Source: Leuctra nigra (taxonomy: Eukaryota; Arthropoda; Insecta; Plecoptera; Leuctridae). Taken from it: 64,000 nucleotides of DNA. Of the stretch, positions 38,401 through 49,900 are shown in pieces. The stretch spans positions 14,354,345 to 14,418,344 of the forward strand of contig OW203762.1 in the NCBI GenBank assembly GCA_934045905.1, read 5' to 3'. The notes below the pieces were generated by a model. The model did not search any database, was not told where the DNA came from, and saw only the letters and a list, made by a program, of their open reading frames with translations. Numbering within the stretch: position 1 is the stretch's first letter; each line of letters opens with the position of its first letter. The translations under genes were made by a program, and so were the position numbers.

Positions 38401-39100
38401 AATGAAAATATACACATTGTTATTCATTCCCTATTGTTTTATATTTTGAAATTGATTAATATTTATTATAGGGCACTAGCCAAACTATCTCCCGCTAGGG
38501 TGCTGCCATCGGTTTTGTGACAAGTGTGAAGTAAGCTGTTCGTGCCACTCAAAATTAAAACTCGCGAAACTTTATTTTGACATGCGTAAGAAGATGTACT
38601 CACTGTTTAGATACATAGATTTTTTACTCTAGTATAATTAAATGTGTAAAAATAAGAAGATAGTGCAATATATAAAGCAAATTCTATTTCAATCTGAAGC
38701 GACACCCTCTCAATTGTTTTAATTGGAAGTTACAAAATTCCATTAAGCAGTGAGTCAGTTCAAGAGAGCACTGGAAACAAAAATAATTCTGTGAGCTGTC
38801 CATATATGATCAAAATATCATTATTACACTACCATTTCTAATAATTATCCACTATTTCGTTAAATAACCAAATATCAACATTAATTATTATAATATAACA
38901 TGAAAATACGGACTGTGGAGTAAGAAATGCGTTGATTTGAAAAGCACAGCCTCGACGCTAGCGCCGAAGTGGCCGATCCCGTCGTCCTAGCTTGGCATCG
39001 CCCCATAGGCACCGAGAGTTCGCCACGAGTGAGAGAAATTGGCAACTTTTGTGGGAAGATCGTCAACTGTTTTATTTCTCATTGGCCGTGACCTAGCAAC
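35430..39100. other. Gene-poor AT-rich region
   Basis: No exon chain, RNA gene or well-bounded transposon is recognised. The 38880-39080 stretch is more GC-balanced and sits just upstream of a candidate first exon. Short open frames here look random. Confidence 0.4.
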
Positions 39101-39262
39101 CGATCAGATGTCAACAAATGTACTCAAAATATTTCGGAATCAGAACTAAGTCGCGCAAATTAATATTGTGATCAGATTCAGTGAAATTGTGAACACTTTA
39201 TTATTAATATTTTTTAGGCGAATAAACATTAGATAAACTTGTGTAAATTTTAAGAATTAATA

Positions 39263-39323
39263 ATGCGTAATATGTGCAGCAACATAACATATAACTGCAG
39301 CGACTTGGACGCCTTGCCAAAAG
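39263..39323 (+). CDS. Candidate short first coding exon, unassigned
   Basis: An ATG with an in-frame TAA 15 bases upstream opens 20 codons (M-R-N-M-C-S-N-I-T-Y-N-C-S-D-L-D-A-L-P-K plus one base). It ends at an excellent donor, AAAG|GTAAGC. A TTCAGT initiator-like word lies near 39178. No matching phase-1 acceptor exon was identified downstream, and the protein start is not recognised. It could be a first exon of a gene inside the gene-poor region, or an alternative first exon of the gene reaching 63802, but chance is equally possible. Confidence 0.25.
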
Positions 39324-39631
39324 GTAAGCTTCCTTCCCACAGATTAGGTGGCTCTGTCTGTACTTTTTGCAGTGCCATCTGTTGTCTAAACACGCTGCAA
39401 TCTCATCTGACGTCACAGCTGATCAAATTTAGCTCGGAGAGAGATGCTTATCAGTAAATAATTCATTTATCTTTCACAACTAAACTATGACAATTGCCTG
39501 TCCCCCAGCAAAATAAACTAGATTAACGTATGTTACCATAGCAACCAGGGTGTGTTTGAATTTTCGATTTTTTTTATAAATTGTTGTTTATTTTAAGTAT
39601 AAAGTACCTAACTGATATAAAAATAGGAAAA

Positions 39632-39770
39632 TGTTCTAGTTCTCTTAGAATTAGGACATTTTTAAGTGATTGTAGATTTATAGCGTTTGCTATAAAAATA
39701 ATAATATAATGTTCTAGTTTACTTCCATTTAGGACATTTAAAGTGATTGTTGAAAGTGATTGTTGAAAAG
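39632..39770. repeat. Diverged short tandem duplication
   Basis: GTTCTAGTT, TTAGGACATTT and AAGTGATTG words recur with about 80-bp spacing (39632 and 39712), suggesting a duplicated 80-bp unit. Non-coding. Confidence 0.5.
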
Positions 39771-39837
39771 GCGAGTTAACGATCTATCACGACTTGCAAT
39801 AGCGTGGCATTTCTTATCTTTTAGCCGGCTGTGCCCC

Positions 39838-39858
39838 TCCCCCCCCCCCCCCCCCCCC
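39838..39858. repeat. Poly-C tract
   Basis: A run of C residues flanked by CTCCCC-like sequence. The length is probably unreliable in the assembly. Confidence 0.85.
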
Positions 39859-39859
39859 A

Positions 39860-41530
39860 CCCTCTCCCCAACTCGCTGAGATAATCTGGAGATAACTGAA
39901 TGTAAAAAATGGTTTGCCTATTTCGTGAGTCTGGATCAGAAAATTGCTCGAAAAGTATAGTAATTTGTCAATTTCAAAAACTATAATACCGGATTACGTA
40001 GCACAATCATTAGTACAATACACGGTTTATGATTTTATTGACTGCATCATCACAAAGCTATACAAAAATCAAAGTATTCTCCTCGAACTCTTTCTAACCA
40101 TCTTCAACTGCGCCGTCCTCAATATTGTATAACAAATTCTCGGTATCATTTACTCTGAATTGAGGATGTGATGATTTAAGTTTTAATAAATACTTGTTGA
40201 TGTTGGGCGTTATAACGAAAGTGTAGCTAAACGAAAGTTGAGTCTGGCAACTGTTTTGCAGGACAAGAGAAGATAACAAACAGGTGGAAAATAACTGACG
40301 TACGTTTTATGTTACTTTTGACATACCTAGATGTTACAATTTATACATTTTTGTATTACACAGAAATGTTACCAGACAGGTTTGTGGTAATCTTACTTCA
40401 TGTAAATGTAGATCTAATTCTAAATGATCTATATATGTGTAGGTATAATGAATGACAGATTGTAGATGAATTAGCATCTACTTATTCAACTTCATAAGTT
40501 TATGATTTAATTAACATTATCGCTAATTACAATTCAACGTCATATTTTAATCAAGTAGGAAATAATGTTAATTGATGTTTATTTGCCAATCAATTGACTA
40601 GAAAGCAAATTACTGTGTTATTAGTTGAATCAGTGTGTGGAATGTATCTTCGATTCTCCATCGTCGTTTGTGAAAGGGGAAAGTGCACGACTAAAATTTG
40701 GGAAAATAGAATTGTTGGGTCCTGACACAAAGCTGCTGGAATTCAGGTTACGAAAAAATCTCATTTAGTTTTTTTTAACTGATAAAATATCCGAAAACTT
40801 GTTCTTGACGTGAGGTCAACTTCGAGATCATCAAATGTACGTTATTGTTCACTAAAGGCGGAGTGATCATTTGTTGAAGACTGACGCGAAACAGAAGTGA
40901 ATGTGAGGATACCACTCGGGTCCGTGTCAAGAGAGGCTGGAGAGACACACCTCAAGTTTTCTCACTGCTATCCGTCTAAGAGAAGGGGAAAGATCGTCAT
41001 AAAAGTTTCAATTTCTTCAGTTATTTAGTGCGTGTTTTCAAGAGAATGGCAAAGAGCGTTAATTTTTCCGTAATTTGGATCACAGCCTGGGGGTACATTT
41101 TTCATTCTACTGGAGAAAAATATGAAAAATCATTTTTTTTTACTTAAAATGTTCTTGAAACTGTAGAATGAAAGATAAATATGCAGGTTTGTTTGAAAGG
41201 GACGTGTTCCTAATAAATTTTATTTTATCAGATTTGTGAAAAAATGACAAACAAGCTGGTAGCTACCACCTGAAAAAAAAATCATAAAATCAAATTCATA
41301 TTTCATTTGACATTTTGGTGGGAAAATGGCAAGTGACCCTACATTTCAGAAATGTGATTTAATTTTTTATGTATCCAACAATGGTTTACCTGCTGACAAC
41401 TTTGTTGCCATATAAATATAACAAGAAAGTATATTGTTGAGTTTAAAAATTATAAGAATTCTCATCACAGGGACTTGTAAATTTCCTTGAAAACTATTCA
41501 TCCCACAACAATGTTGACTTTCCTTGGTTT
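39860..41530. other. Non-coding AT-rich region
   Basis: No supported gene. Short open frames lack any family signature. Confidence 0.4.
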
Positions 41531-41536
41531 ATAGTA

Positions 41537-41753
41537 GGTACACTCGGCCAAACAAAACTTGAATGTTGACCAAATTTGAATGACTGCTGGTCATGTCCCA
41601 TAACCAATCAATGCTTGTTATTCATTGAAATGTGAGGTCACCTACTAGAGAGAGACAATGAGATCGCTTAGACTGACTTCTGATGGTGCGATCTAACATT
41701 TATCAGCCTATCAGATTTATTGAACGTTCAAGTTTTGTTTGGCCAAGTGTACC
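41537..41753. mobile_element. Foldback MITE, GGTACACT(C/T)GGCCAAACAA ends
   Basis: GGTACACTCGGCCAAACAAA at the left and TTTGTTTGGCCAAGTGTACC at the right are inverted repeats with one mismatch, extending through ACTTGAA. About 217 bp, non-coding. Confidence 0.75.
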
Positions 41754-42159
41754 TTGCAGTTGCAGGTGACCACTTCGCAGGTTAGTTTCTTCGAGTCCCA
41801 TCAATAAACTTTCATAATTAACAAATAATTTCTTATTTACGCAACACTTCCCTTTGACGATCTTCAACCCCCAAAACAGACGTATTTTCAAGTTTACATT
41901 TCACAATTGGACATTCCTATACTATATATTGGCGTAACTTCGATGTTTGCAGCCCCCGCAGTCGCAGGGGGGCCCAGGGCAAGGGAGGGCCCGAAAATAT
42001 GGATCGAATGAGTATCTTCAAAGGCAAAATATCGATAGTAATGAAAACAGTAGTACCTGTAGTACCCTTCTTACCTCTGGTATATTGAAATCGACGAAAA
42101 TGTAAAATTAAATCGCGCTAAAAATGCCACTAACAGTACAAAATTCAAACATTCTGGGC

Positions 42160-43430
42160 CTGTGCGGCCCGGACCCTCGTATTTTTTTGAGGCCCTCAGA
42201 CCCTTAATAGTCAATAGGACCTTAGATTATTGTTTCACCTTCTACTAACCTACATTTACTACACAAATCAATTGAAAAGCATGGCATAAAATATATTTTA
42301 AAAATTAACACAAAATGATTCGTACCTATATATTTAAAGATGTTAACGGTATTGAAATCTGAAGTTAGGTACAATGTTGTGAATGCAAGAGTAATAAAAT
42401 TAACCAATCCAATCCTCGTCTAGATACTTACAGGAACGTGTTCTAAATTGCATTCAATTATGTTACATCTATAGATGCACGTAGTACTAATTACTATAGG
42501 TATACGTGCTGTCTTTACGGTACGCAAACCTAGAATCTTGTACATTTTCGCAACATTCAGAATGACCCAGGTTTGAACCTGCTGGTCAATAAGGAGGTTA
42601 ATGTGAGAGTCGACACAGGGACTTTGCTAAACGTTAGAATTGCACACATCGGGGAAATTTAAGAGTTCAGTTTTTTTAATTTTAATTGACACAAATTGCC
42701 ATAATTATATTGCCCCAAATTGAACCCCAATCAATTAATTTAATATTTATAAATAAAAATGCAAGAACTATTAATATTTAATAACGTTTTTTATATCGAT
42801 TTTAAGAGAATTGCTTAAAGTACTTCCATCAAAAGACCTTGTTAAATAGAAATGCTTCAAATTTTCCTCCAATATGCCTCGAGCAATATCATTTGCAAAT
42901 ACGAAAAGAAAAACATGCGTCACGGGATTAATTTAAGAGATATCTTAAAAGGAAATCTTGAAATTTCCCATAAGATAACATGGTGAAGCTTCAAAATTAC
43001 ACTTATATCTTCTGTAGAAATCGTAATATAAACTACAAAGTAAAATTATTGATTTCATTTTAAAGGCCGATTTTTTTCTCTCAATATTTTAGCCCTTTAA
43101 AAAATAATTTAGCTTGTTTCTACTAGAAACTGCTTAAAATCAAATCAAGTACTTAATTCGTACTGCATGAAATTAATTAAAATAATTGTAAATTCTTTAT
43201 AAAATACCGTATTTTCTACAAAGTAATCTTATGATATTCATCAACAATGCAAAATATAGTTGTAAAATATTTATTTCATTTATTTGTAATTTAATTTGTG
43301 AGTCACTGACTTGAATTACGTGGACTATCGATGGTACTACTTTAACCTGACATGACATCTCGAAATCTGAAGTTACAATGTTGTGACTGCAAGAGTAATA
43401 AAATTTAACCAATCTTGGTCTATCTTGGTC
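42160..43430. repeat. Two diverged direct copies of a dispersed repeat
   Basis: AAATCTGAAGTTAGGTACAA ... GAATGCAAGAGTAATAAAAT near 42355-42405 recurs as AAATCTGAAGTTACAATGTT ... ACTGCAAGAGTAATAAAATT near 43365-43410. The shared block is about 60 bp and both are followed by AACCAATC. Probably fragments of one dispersed element. Confidence 0.55.
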
Positions 43431-44130
43431 ATAGCTTGCATGAACTTTTTTGTTTTATATTAACAATTTTAAAAATTGAAGTTTTCCTCCGAGGGCGGAC
43501 ATTATGTTGGCACGTTGACGGGCCAGGTTTAACTTGAAGTGGAGGTAAATCGAAGCATTTTTGCTCGCATTTTTGTAATGTGAGTGATTCCTATTCGTAT
43601 ATACTAAAGATCTCTCCGGAGCCTACAATTGTTCAGGTAACCATTAAAACTATGAAAATCGTCAAAAGAGCACAGAATCACAGCCATTCTGAATTGTGCC
43701 ATCAAGATGGTCGCACGTTCCATTTTTCAGAAATGCCGCTCGAAATTATATTATGTTTTCAAAAAGTGTGGTAAATTTGCTCTCCCGATCGTCAACGCTA
43801 AATTTTGCATAAGACTCGTCGTCCGGGTGTTCTTTGGCATACCGATTGTCTCGTCCACTCATTGACGCTCGGTGTCCCGAATCACTGCCTTCATGACTAT
43901 CATCGCAAATTGAATGTTCAGCAGAATGACATTCAAGAGACCGATGCCAAGATGGCCGATGTAAACAAACGAAGACTGACAAATGTGTTTTCAATATTTC
44001 ACGTGAAAATGTCACTAAAAAAACCTATGACAAAATGTTATTTTTCTAAAACCTTTGAGCTACCACGTTAAAATTTTGTTTTTCAAAGTATGTAGCGCCC
44101 ACTAGTGTAATAACATAAATAACATGCTAC

Positions 44131-44423
44131 GGAACAAGTATGGCTGAGTGGTAGCGCTCTGAACTTGTATTCCGGAGGCCCGCGGGTTCGATTCCCGCGG
44201 CCGACCTTCCTGACTGGGTTTTTTCGTGGTATTCCCTCAGTCGACAGGCAAATGCTGGGAAGGTACCATACTAATAGGCCACGACCGCCTTCTTCCCACC
44301 TTCCATCCTTACCTACTCTTCACCGTCATCTCCCAATCATCATCGAAATCATTCATCCGTCACCATTAGCCTCGCTGCAGAACAGTGCGACGTTAAGCCC
44401 CCGAAGAAAATGATAATAATATG
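44131..44423 (+). mobile_element. tRNA-derived SINE, copy A
   Basis: A polymerase III box A (TGGCTGAGTGGT) and box B (GGTTCGATTCC) lie in a tRNA-like head of about 75 bases. The body has the landmark words CAGTCGACAGGCAAATGCTG, TAATAGGCCACGACCGCC and GCAGAACAGTGCGACGTTAA, and the 3' end is GATAATAATA. The cloverleaf is imperfect, as expected for a SINE rather than a working tRNA gene. Confidence 0.85.
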
Positions 44424-44540
44424 CTGTCAATTATAGCGGCCGCAAATGAATCATATGAACCTGTATTTTTTATATGGGAAAACATTATAAAGTATATTTT
44501 TGCTCACGGTCAGATCTTTCTCTAAAACTACACAGGTCCA

Positions 44541-44822
44541 TTTTTTTGTCTGGGGCTTAACGTCGCACTGTTCTGCAGCGAGGCTAATGGCGACGGATGA
44601 ATGATTATGATGATGATTGGGAGATGATGGTGAAGAATAGGTAAGGATGGAAGGTGGGAAGGAGGCGGTCATGGCCTATTAGTAGGGTACCTTCCCAGCA
44701 TTTGCCTGTCGACTGAGGGAAAACCACGAAAAAACCCCGGTCAGGAAGGACGGCCGCGGGAATCGAACCCGGGCCTCCGGAATACAAGTTCCGAGCGTTA
44801 CCACTCAGCCAACCTGTTCCGT
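44541..44822 (-). mobile_element. tRNA-derived SINE, copy B, facing copy A
   Basis: On the minus strand the same head (TTGGCTGAGTGGTAACG, GGGTTCGATTCC) and body appear with few differences from copy A. The two 3' ends point at each other with about 120 bp between them, so a read-through RNA could form a long hairpin. Confidence 0.85.
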
Positions 44823-44839
44823 GGTCCAAATTATAATGA

Positions 44840-45915
44840 ATTAAATGTGTGTGAAAAAATTCGAATCAGTTGAGTTGACGCAAAAAAAATCCCAACGAAG
44901 TGTCAAGTGGAGACAACACCCTGTCAACACCTATAAGTATAACTGACAGTCCTGAAGAAGATACCCCTGTGAAAGTGCATACTGCATGAAGAGAGGTAAT
45001 GAAGGAGCCAACATGCTCGACCCATGTCAATCACCACCAACAACAAACCCAATCATTACATTTGTACTTTCTCGTCATCTCACTCTCAACGCGCCCGGCT
45101 AACCTTCATCATTTCACGGAGGTAACCTCGATTTCGTTGTCCCGAACCAGCTGATTGTCTGGGTACACACACACGTGACCATTCGACTCGTTCTGCTCCA
45201 AGTGGTCTACCTAATTGAGATCTTGTGGTTGTTGAAAGAAAAAAACTAGTACCTTGTCCAATCAATACACTTATTCACTTTATAAAACATATTGAAGGTG
45301 TGTAAGAATTTGTTTTGCTGCAAAGAGCTGATGGTTACATGATGATAACCGTGCACTATATAATTATGATCTCTGTATGATTTGCGGATCTTTAGAGCAT
45401 GGACAGCACGTTGAAAGATGTTAGCCAAGGTGCACTTGTATTGCCGGTTGTGTAGTTTACAAGTTACGAAAGTTTTTATCAAGTTTTATTGAATTGGGAG
45501 TTACGTCTGTCGTCAAGTATAATATTGCTACTTAAATTTGTCTAGTAAATAATTGTACATTTTCGGATTGTAGAATATGGTTATAAAATGGTGTCAGTCA
45601 CTTTAAAAAAATTTAATAAATGGACTTCCACGGGCTACTATGTGCACATTTCCCCCAAAAAAACATATTTATATAATACTAGCTTTTGTGATCTTTTTGA
45701 AGGCAAGTGAGTGGAAGCCTGCGGGTTTCAAATGTCGATTGTTTGACGTTAACCTTGATTTTTTTTATTAAAAATCGATGGACCCGCATAATTTTGGTAT
45801 TCTGACAAATGCCATTTTTTTACCAGCTTGCCACTTTTTGCCCATTATATTTTATCCATCTTGGAGCACCATTGATGTAAGAAAGCCCAAGTATTGTGGA
45901 AGATGTGGAGTATAA
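44840..45915. other. Non-coding region, no gene seen
   Basis: Contains only random short open frames. No RNA gene or bounded repeat is recognised. Confidence 0.4.
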
Positions 45916-45920
45916 TAATA

Positions 45921-45993
45921 CGACCGAACCGGGGCTCGAACCCGGGACCTCTCACATTGCCGGGCGAGAGCTCTACCAACTGAGCTAAAAATG
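45921..45993 (-). mobile_element. tRNA-like SINE head or tRNA pseudogene
   Basis: The minus strand reads TTAGCTCAGTTGGTAGAGC (box A) and GGGTTCGAGCCCC (box B), with a good D arm and T arm. The anticodon arm has an oversized loop of about 10 bases, and the bases where the acceptor stem should be do not pair. It is therefore a tRNA-derived element or pseudogene, of a different family from the SINE at 44131. Confidence 0.6.
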
Positions 45994-45999
45994 GGTGTC

Positions 46000-47330
46000 A
46001 TCGACTCCTCAACATTCCTCTATAAATTAGCAATTACCTCTAGCTACCAGCACCCTAGGTTTCCCTCCGCATTGCGTAACATTGTTTCATAGAAATCACT
46101 TGACGTTCTTGTATCAAGTGTCGCCGTCCAACCTGCTAATTATTGTGCACGATCAGTTTCACTGGGCAGCTTGCGTGCGTCATTAATGTCCAAGTTTTGG
46201 GCGGGTCTCTTCAGACTCGCTGCACAGACTTCATGTGTGTCAAGTTAGCACCTTTCTCCAGAGCATTATACTCCTTCCGGCTGTACAACTCGAGTCAGAG
46301 GACGATAAAAGTGAAATTCCTTATTTATAGGATGAATTTGTCCTTGACTTTCTGATACTAAAAGGCATGAACTTTGTTTTCTCTTGATTTTGTCAACGTT
46401 TGGTGTTGTCCGATTGTTAATGATCGTTATACAGGATTAACATTAATTATTACTAAAGCGCGAAAGTTTTGTCTTCTTTTCTGGACTGGTCCGGAAACCC
46501 ACATTCGAACTGCAATTCGAAGTTGAATATTTTGGCGCGTTTATTGAAAGCCAATCGGATTACAGTACTGTTAGCTGTGATTGGTCAATAATTGCAAGTG
46601 ATAATTTTTAGGTTAATACATGGATTTCTTGGCCTTGAATCCATGCACAATGATTTTATTGCATTTTAAAGCATATAGGCATAAATTCACGGCAATTCTA
46701 AAAATTGTAAAGATATACATTTATATTGCCTATCATTAAAATAGCACTTGAATCGCCTCATCATAGTGAAAACTATTATACATTAATTAAATACTTCCTA
46801 TTAGATTATAACCACGCTATAACATAAGTAAACCGCATATTTTATTAACGATTTATTGTGGACAAAATCACAAGTGACGGGGAAAATGTAGGAAGATTTG
46901 ATGTTATGGGCGAGAGTTTGTTCAGTTATAAACAACAAAGTATGTGAGTACTTTATGATTATACATCAGTCATGAGTCACTTTAGTTGTCACAATGAAGA
47001 AAGTATTTTCATTTTTATGGGCTTAACGACGCACCGTCCAATAACATGTCAATGGATATTTATTATTTTAGATGATTGGGGTGGATCAAGGATTTACCTC
47101 GGGGGTGAGTATGCCACGTCCCTTCGTTACTATAACTTTCCATTCTCCGTAATTATTTTGTTAGGGTAGGTATTAACCAAGTCGGATATAAGTCGGATTA
47201 ACTAAATCAGATTTCAAAATGTATGAAACAGTTGAATTTAATCACAAAGTTAGTTAATCCAGCACAATTTAACTTTGGTAATAATACAGGGCCATCCCAG
47301 GCCATTAGTTACTACAGTTCATACAGCAAA
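46000..47330. other. Non-coding region, no gene seen
   Basis: No supported exon or bounded repeat. A few open frames of 60-70 codons look random. Confidence 0.4.
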
Positions 47331-47344
47331 GCCATGAATATTCA

Positions 47345-47520
47345 CTCTGAAGTTCCCGTGTTCGATTCCTGCGCCTTTCTTCCAGACTGAGGGGTTTTAT
47401 TAATTTTCCTCAGTCGAGAGTCAAATGCTGGGATGGTTCCCCTCTTAGGCTACGACCGCATCCTTTCCACCATCCCTGCATTAGCTTAGTTGCAGAACAG
47501 TACGACGTCAAAAAGACAAT
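47345..47520 (+). mobile_element. Degraded tRNA-derived SINE, copy C
   Basis: Box B-like GTGTTCGATTCC, then CAGTCGAGAGTCAAATGCTG, GGCTACGACCGC and GCAGAACAGTACGACGT follow the order of copy A with many changes. The tRNA-like head is mostly lost. Confidence 0.75.
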
Positions 47521-47602
47521 TAAACATGTGGGACCCCCCCCCAACTTATGAACACCCCCAACCACTATGTGGAACTATACCAGCATTGTCATGGCGCATT
47601 TA

Positions 47603-47735
47603 GGCCCAGTTTTTCAATGCTCTGCTAAAACCAGTACCTCCTATAGTTATACGTTCATTTGGTTCTTGCCATGACAATATAGTCCTAATCAACTGTTTAA
47701 AATTTACAATTTAGGCAAGTATTGAGAAACCGTAC
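47603..47735. mobile_element. MITE, CCCAGTTTTTCAAT family, copy 5
   Basis: GGCCCAGTTTTTCAATGCTC opens the copy and GCAAGTATTGAGAAACCG closes it. CTTGCCATGACAATATAGTC in the interior matches the reverse complement of the copy at 7273. Confidence 0.65.
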
Positions 47736-47739
47736 AACA

Positions 47740-49364
47740 TAATCCGTAAGACATAACTGACATTTATTCTCAGATTACATCCATTTTGACAACCAAACAA
47801 GGTCTCTCGAATGACTAGACAGACGGGATACGCCCTGCAACAACTATAAATGCAGTTTCAGTTTGATTGGTCAATACTCAGGAGATTGTAGAAATTGATC
47901 CATTGCAAAATATACCTAATTATGTAATGATATGTTATTATAACAGACATATGATTATAGAATGTAGTTAGGTACATGATGAAACCGGAAATCCCAAAAT
48001 CTGTATCGAATCATCTTCGTTTAAAAAACCTTCAGGCATTTAGAAAAGTGATTGATAGGAAAGAAATGCACGTACGAATAGAATCTCTCTTCGTTACACT
48101 ATTGACACTAATATATCATATTGACATTTGACAATGACATTGAATTTTACACAGAGAAACCTTCTCCGTGACCTTTACGTAGTTCGAGTGTGCAAATAGC
48201 CGGCCTATTAGTGTAGACATGAAACATTTCTTTCCAGTTGATGTGTACTGCTTTTCTCTGTGGATGTGATAAGTTGGGAACTTGACCGTCGTGACCTCTA
48301 TATCCTAATGAAGAGTGGGGGGACTTTCCATCAGCAGTGGGTGCGCCAAGGTAAACCACCCCCAGGTGGTAGTGAAAGTTACAAGATGCTATTATGTAGA
48401 TTACGTTCGGAAGATGTGAGTTTTCTCGTCACAATAGTTTTGTTGTGTGTTTGTAATGAGATGATTCTGCCCAAGGAAATGGGAGGATGTTTGATGAGAA
48501 TTTTAGTTATGTGATTCACTTCCGAATCATTGGATGTGATTAAACTGTAATTAAAATGAGTTAATGTGAGAGTTTTTTTTGTTTATTAGGTAAAACAGTG
48601 GGAATTGAAGCTCTCCCCGTTGATTTCATGTGTACTGTATTTTAATGAATTCAATATATTTGTCAAGACTGGTTGGTGTAGAAAGCTAGCCCATCCGTAA
48701 CTTTGCAGTTCATCTTAAGTATTTGGGATGAATGAAGGTACGTTTTAGAACATTTATTAAACGATGGCAATGTTCCATATTATTGTCCGTTTAAGCTTGT
48801 TAAACATGTCGTTGATTAAACGATGTTTTAAATTTTACACTAAACATACTTTCATAAACATGATGATGTTCAATAAGCCGATTGCAGAGTGATGTAAGGT
48901 GTAAAGTGTCTAGAGTATCTAAGATATAATTAAAATTTCAAATTCAAATTCAAAAATTGTATTTATGTATAGGTACATACAATGTTGTATAGATACAATA
49001 GGTACAAATCTAAATCTTATACTATAAATAAACACCTACATAGGCCTAAGCCGGTGTGTGGGAGATGGGTACAATTTAAAATTCAAGATAACGGGAGTAT
49101 ACAGATAGGTAAGTCAAATATTCTAATTTGCAATAACATAGTTTTACAGTAACTAACTTCAAAAGACTTCAAAAGATTTAGATAAGTGAGGGTTTGTGGG
49201 TGTGTTCGTGATTTCCACTTAAATATGGTCCTTTTCACGTTTTAGCTGGCGTATAGCTCTCGCATCTTCAGTTCGCAAATCGCCTCTCGCAACTTTCTGA
49301 TCAGCTGGAAGGCGTTGTTAATAATTTGCAACACTTTATCTGGCGATCGTAATAGTTCGTCATC
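47740..49364. other. Non-coding region; AT-rich LINE-like tail near 48940-49060
   Basis: TTCAAATTCAAATTCAAAAA followed by TGTATTTATGTA and TACATACAATG resembles the 3' end of non-LTR elements read on the minus strand. No reverse transcriptase motifs are present. The rest shows nothing recognisable. Confidence 0.35.
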
Positions 49365-49900
49365 ATGGGCGCCGGCAGGATTTCTGACAGGGGGGGGGGG
49401 GGGGGGGCAAAGCAGGGAAATCACTTTTCCTCCCTCACTCTGTTCCACATACCGTTTTTTTTTTTTTAATTTTTAACATTTTGAAATCAATTTGAGACGT
49501 TTTGATGAGTATTTTGTTGAAATATTTATCGTTATTTAAAATGTAACACTTTGGGGTTTAAAGTGGTTATGCCCTTGCCTCTCAGTGCATTTTTTTGACA
49601 CTTTGAAATCAAGTTTTTTACGTTTTATGTTTACAAAATGCAATTTATTACGTGAAAGAGCACAAAAATTTACGTCCATCTACCAATTAAATACATCTTT
49701 ACGTCCAGTTTTGTCACAAGGATTGTTTTTTAAACTTCAAAATCTTATTCGAGGAATAATTTAATCATTTTCATGTTACATTTTTTAATATAGGAACGAT
49801 ATTTAGGAACAGTGGCATGTTTCGGTGCAGGCATCACAAAACACAATTTTGTTATGAAGTTGCATTTAGAGGAGGGGCTCCTTCCCAGTTGAGTTCTCAA
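49365..49900. mobile_element. Truncated relative of the hAT-like element at 58383
   Basis: CATGGGCGCCGGCAGGATTT then CTGACAGGGGG parallels CATGGGCGCCAACAGGATTA then ATGACAGGGGG at 58429. Downstream, CTTTGAAATCAA and GAGACGTTTTGATGAG also correspond. The terminal inverted repeats and target duplication are not seen. It contains an 18-base G tract near 49391. Confidence 0.6.

Noticed and set aside
44165..44829. Open frames on both strands near 44.2-44.8 kb
   Set aside because: They are translations of SINE copies A and B.
45921..45993. Functional tRNA gene on the minus strand
   Set aside because: The acceptor stem does not pair and the anticodon loop is about 10 bases, so only the promoter boxes are tRNA-like.
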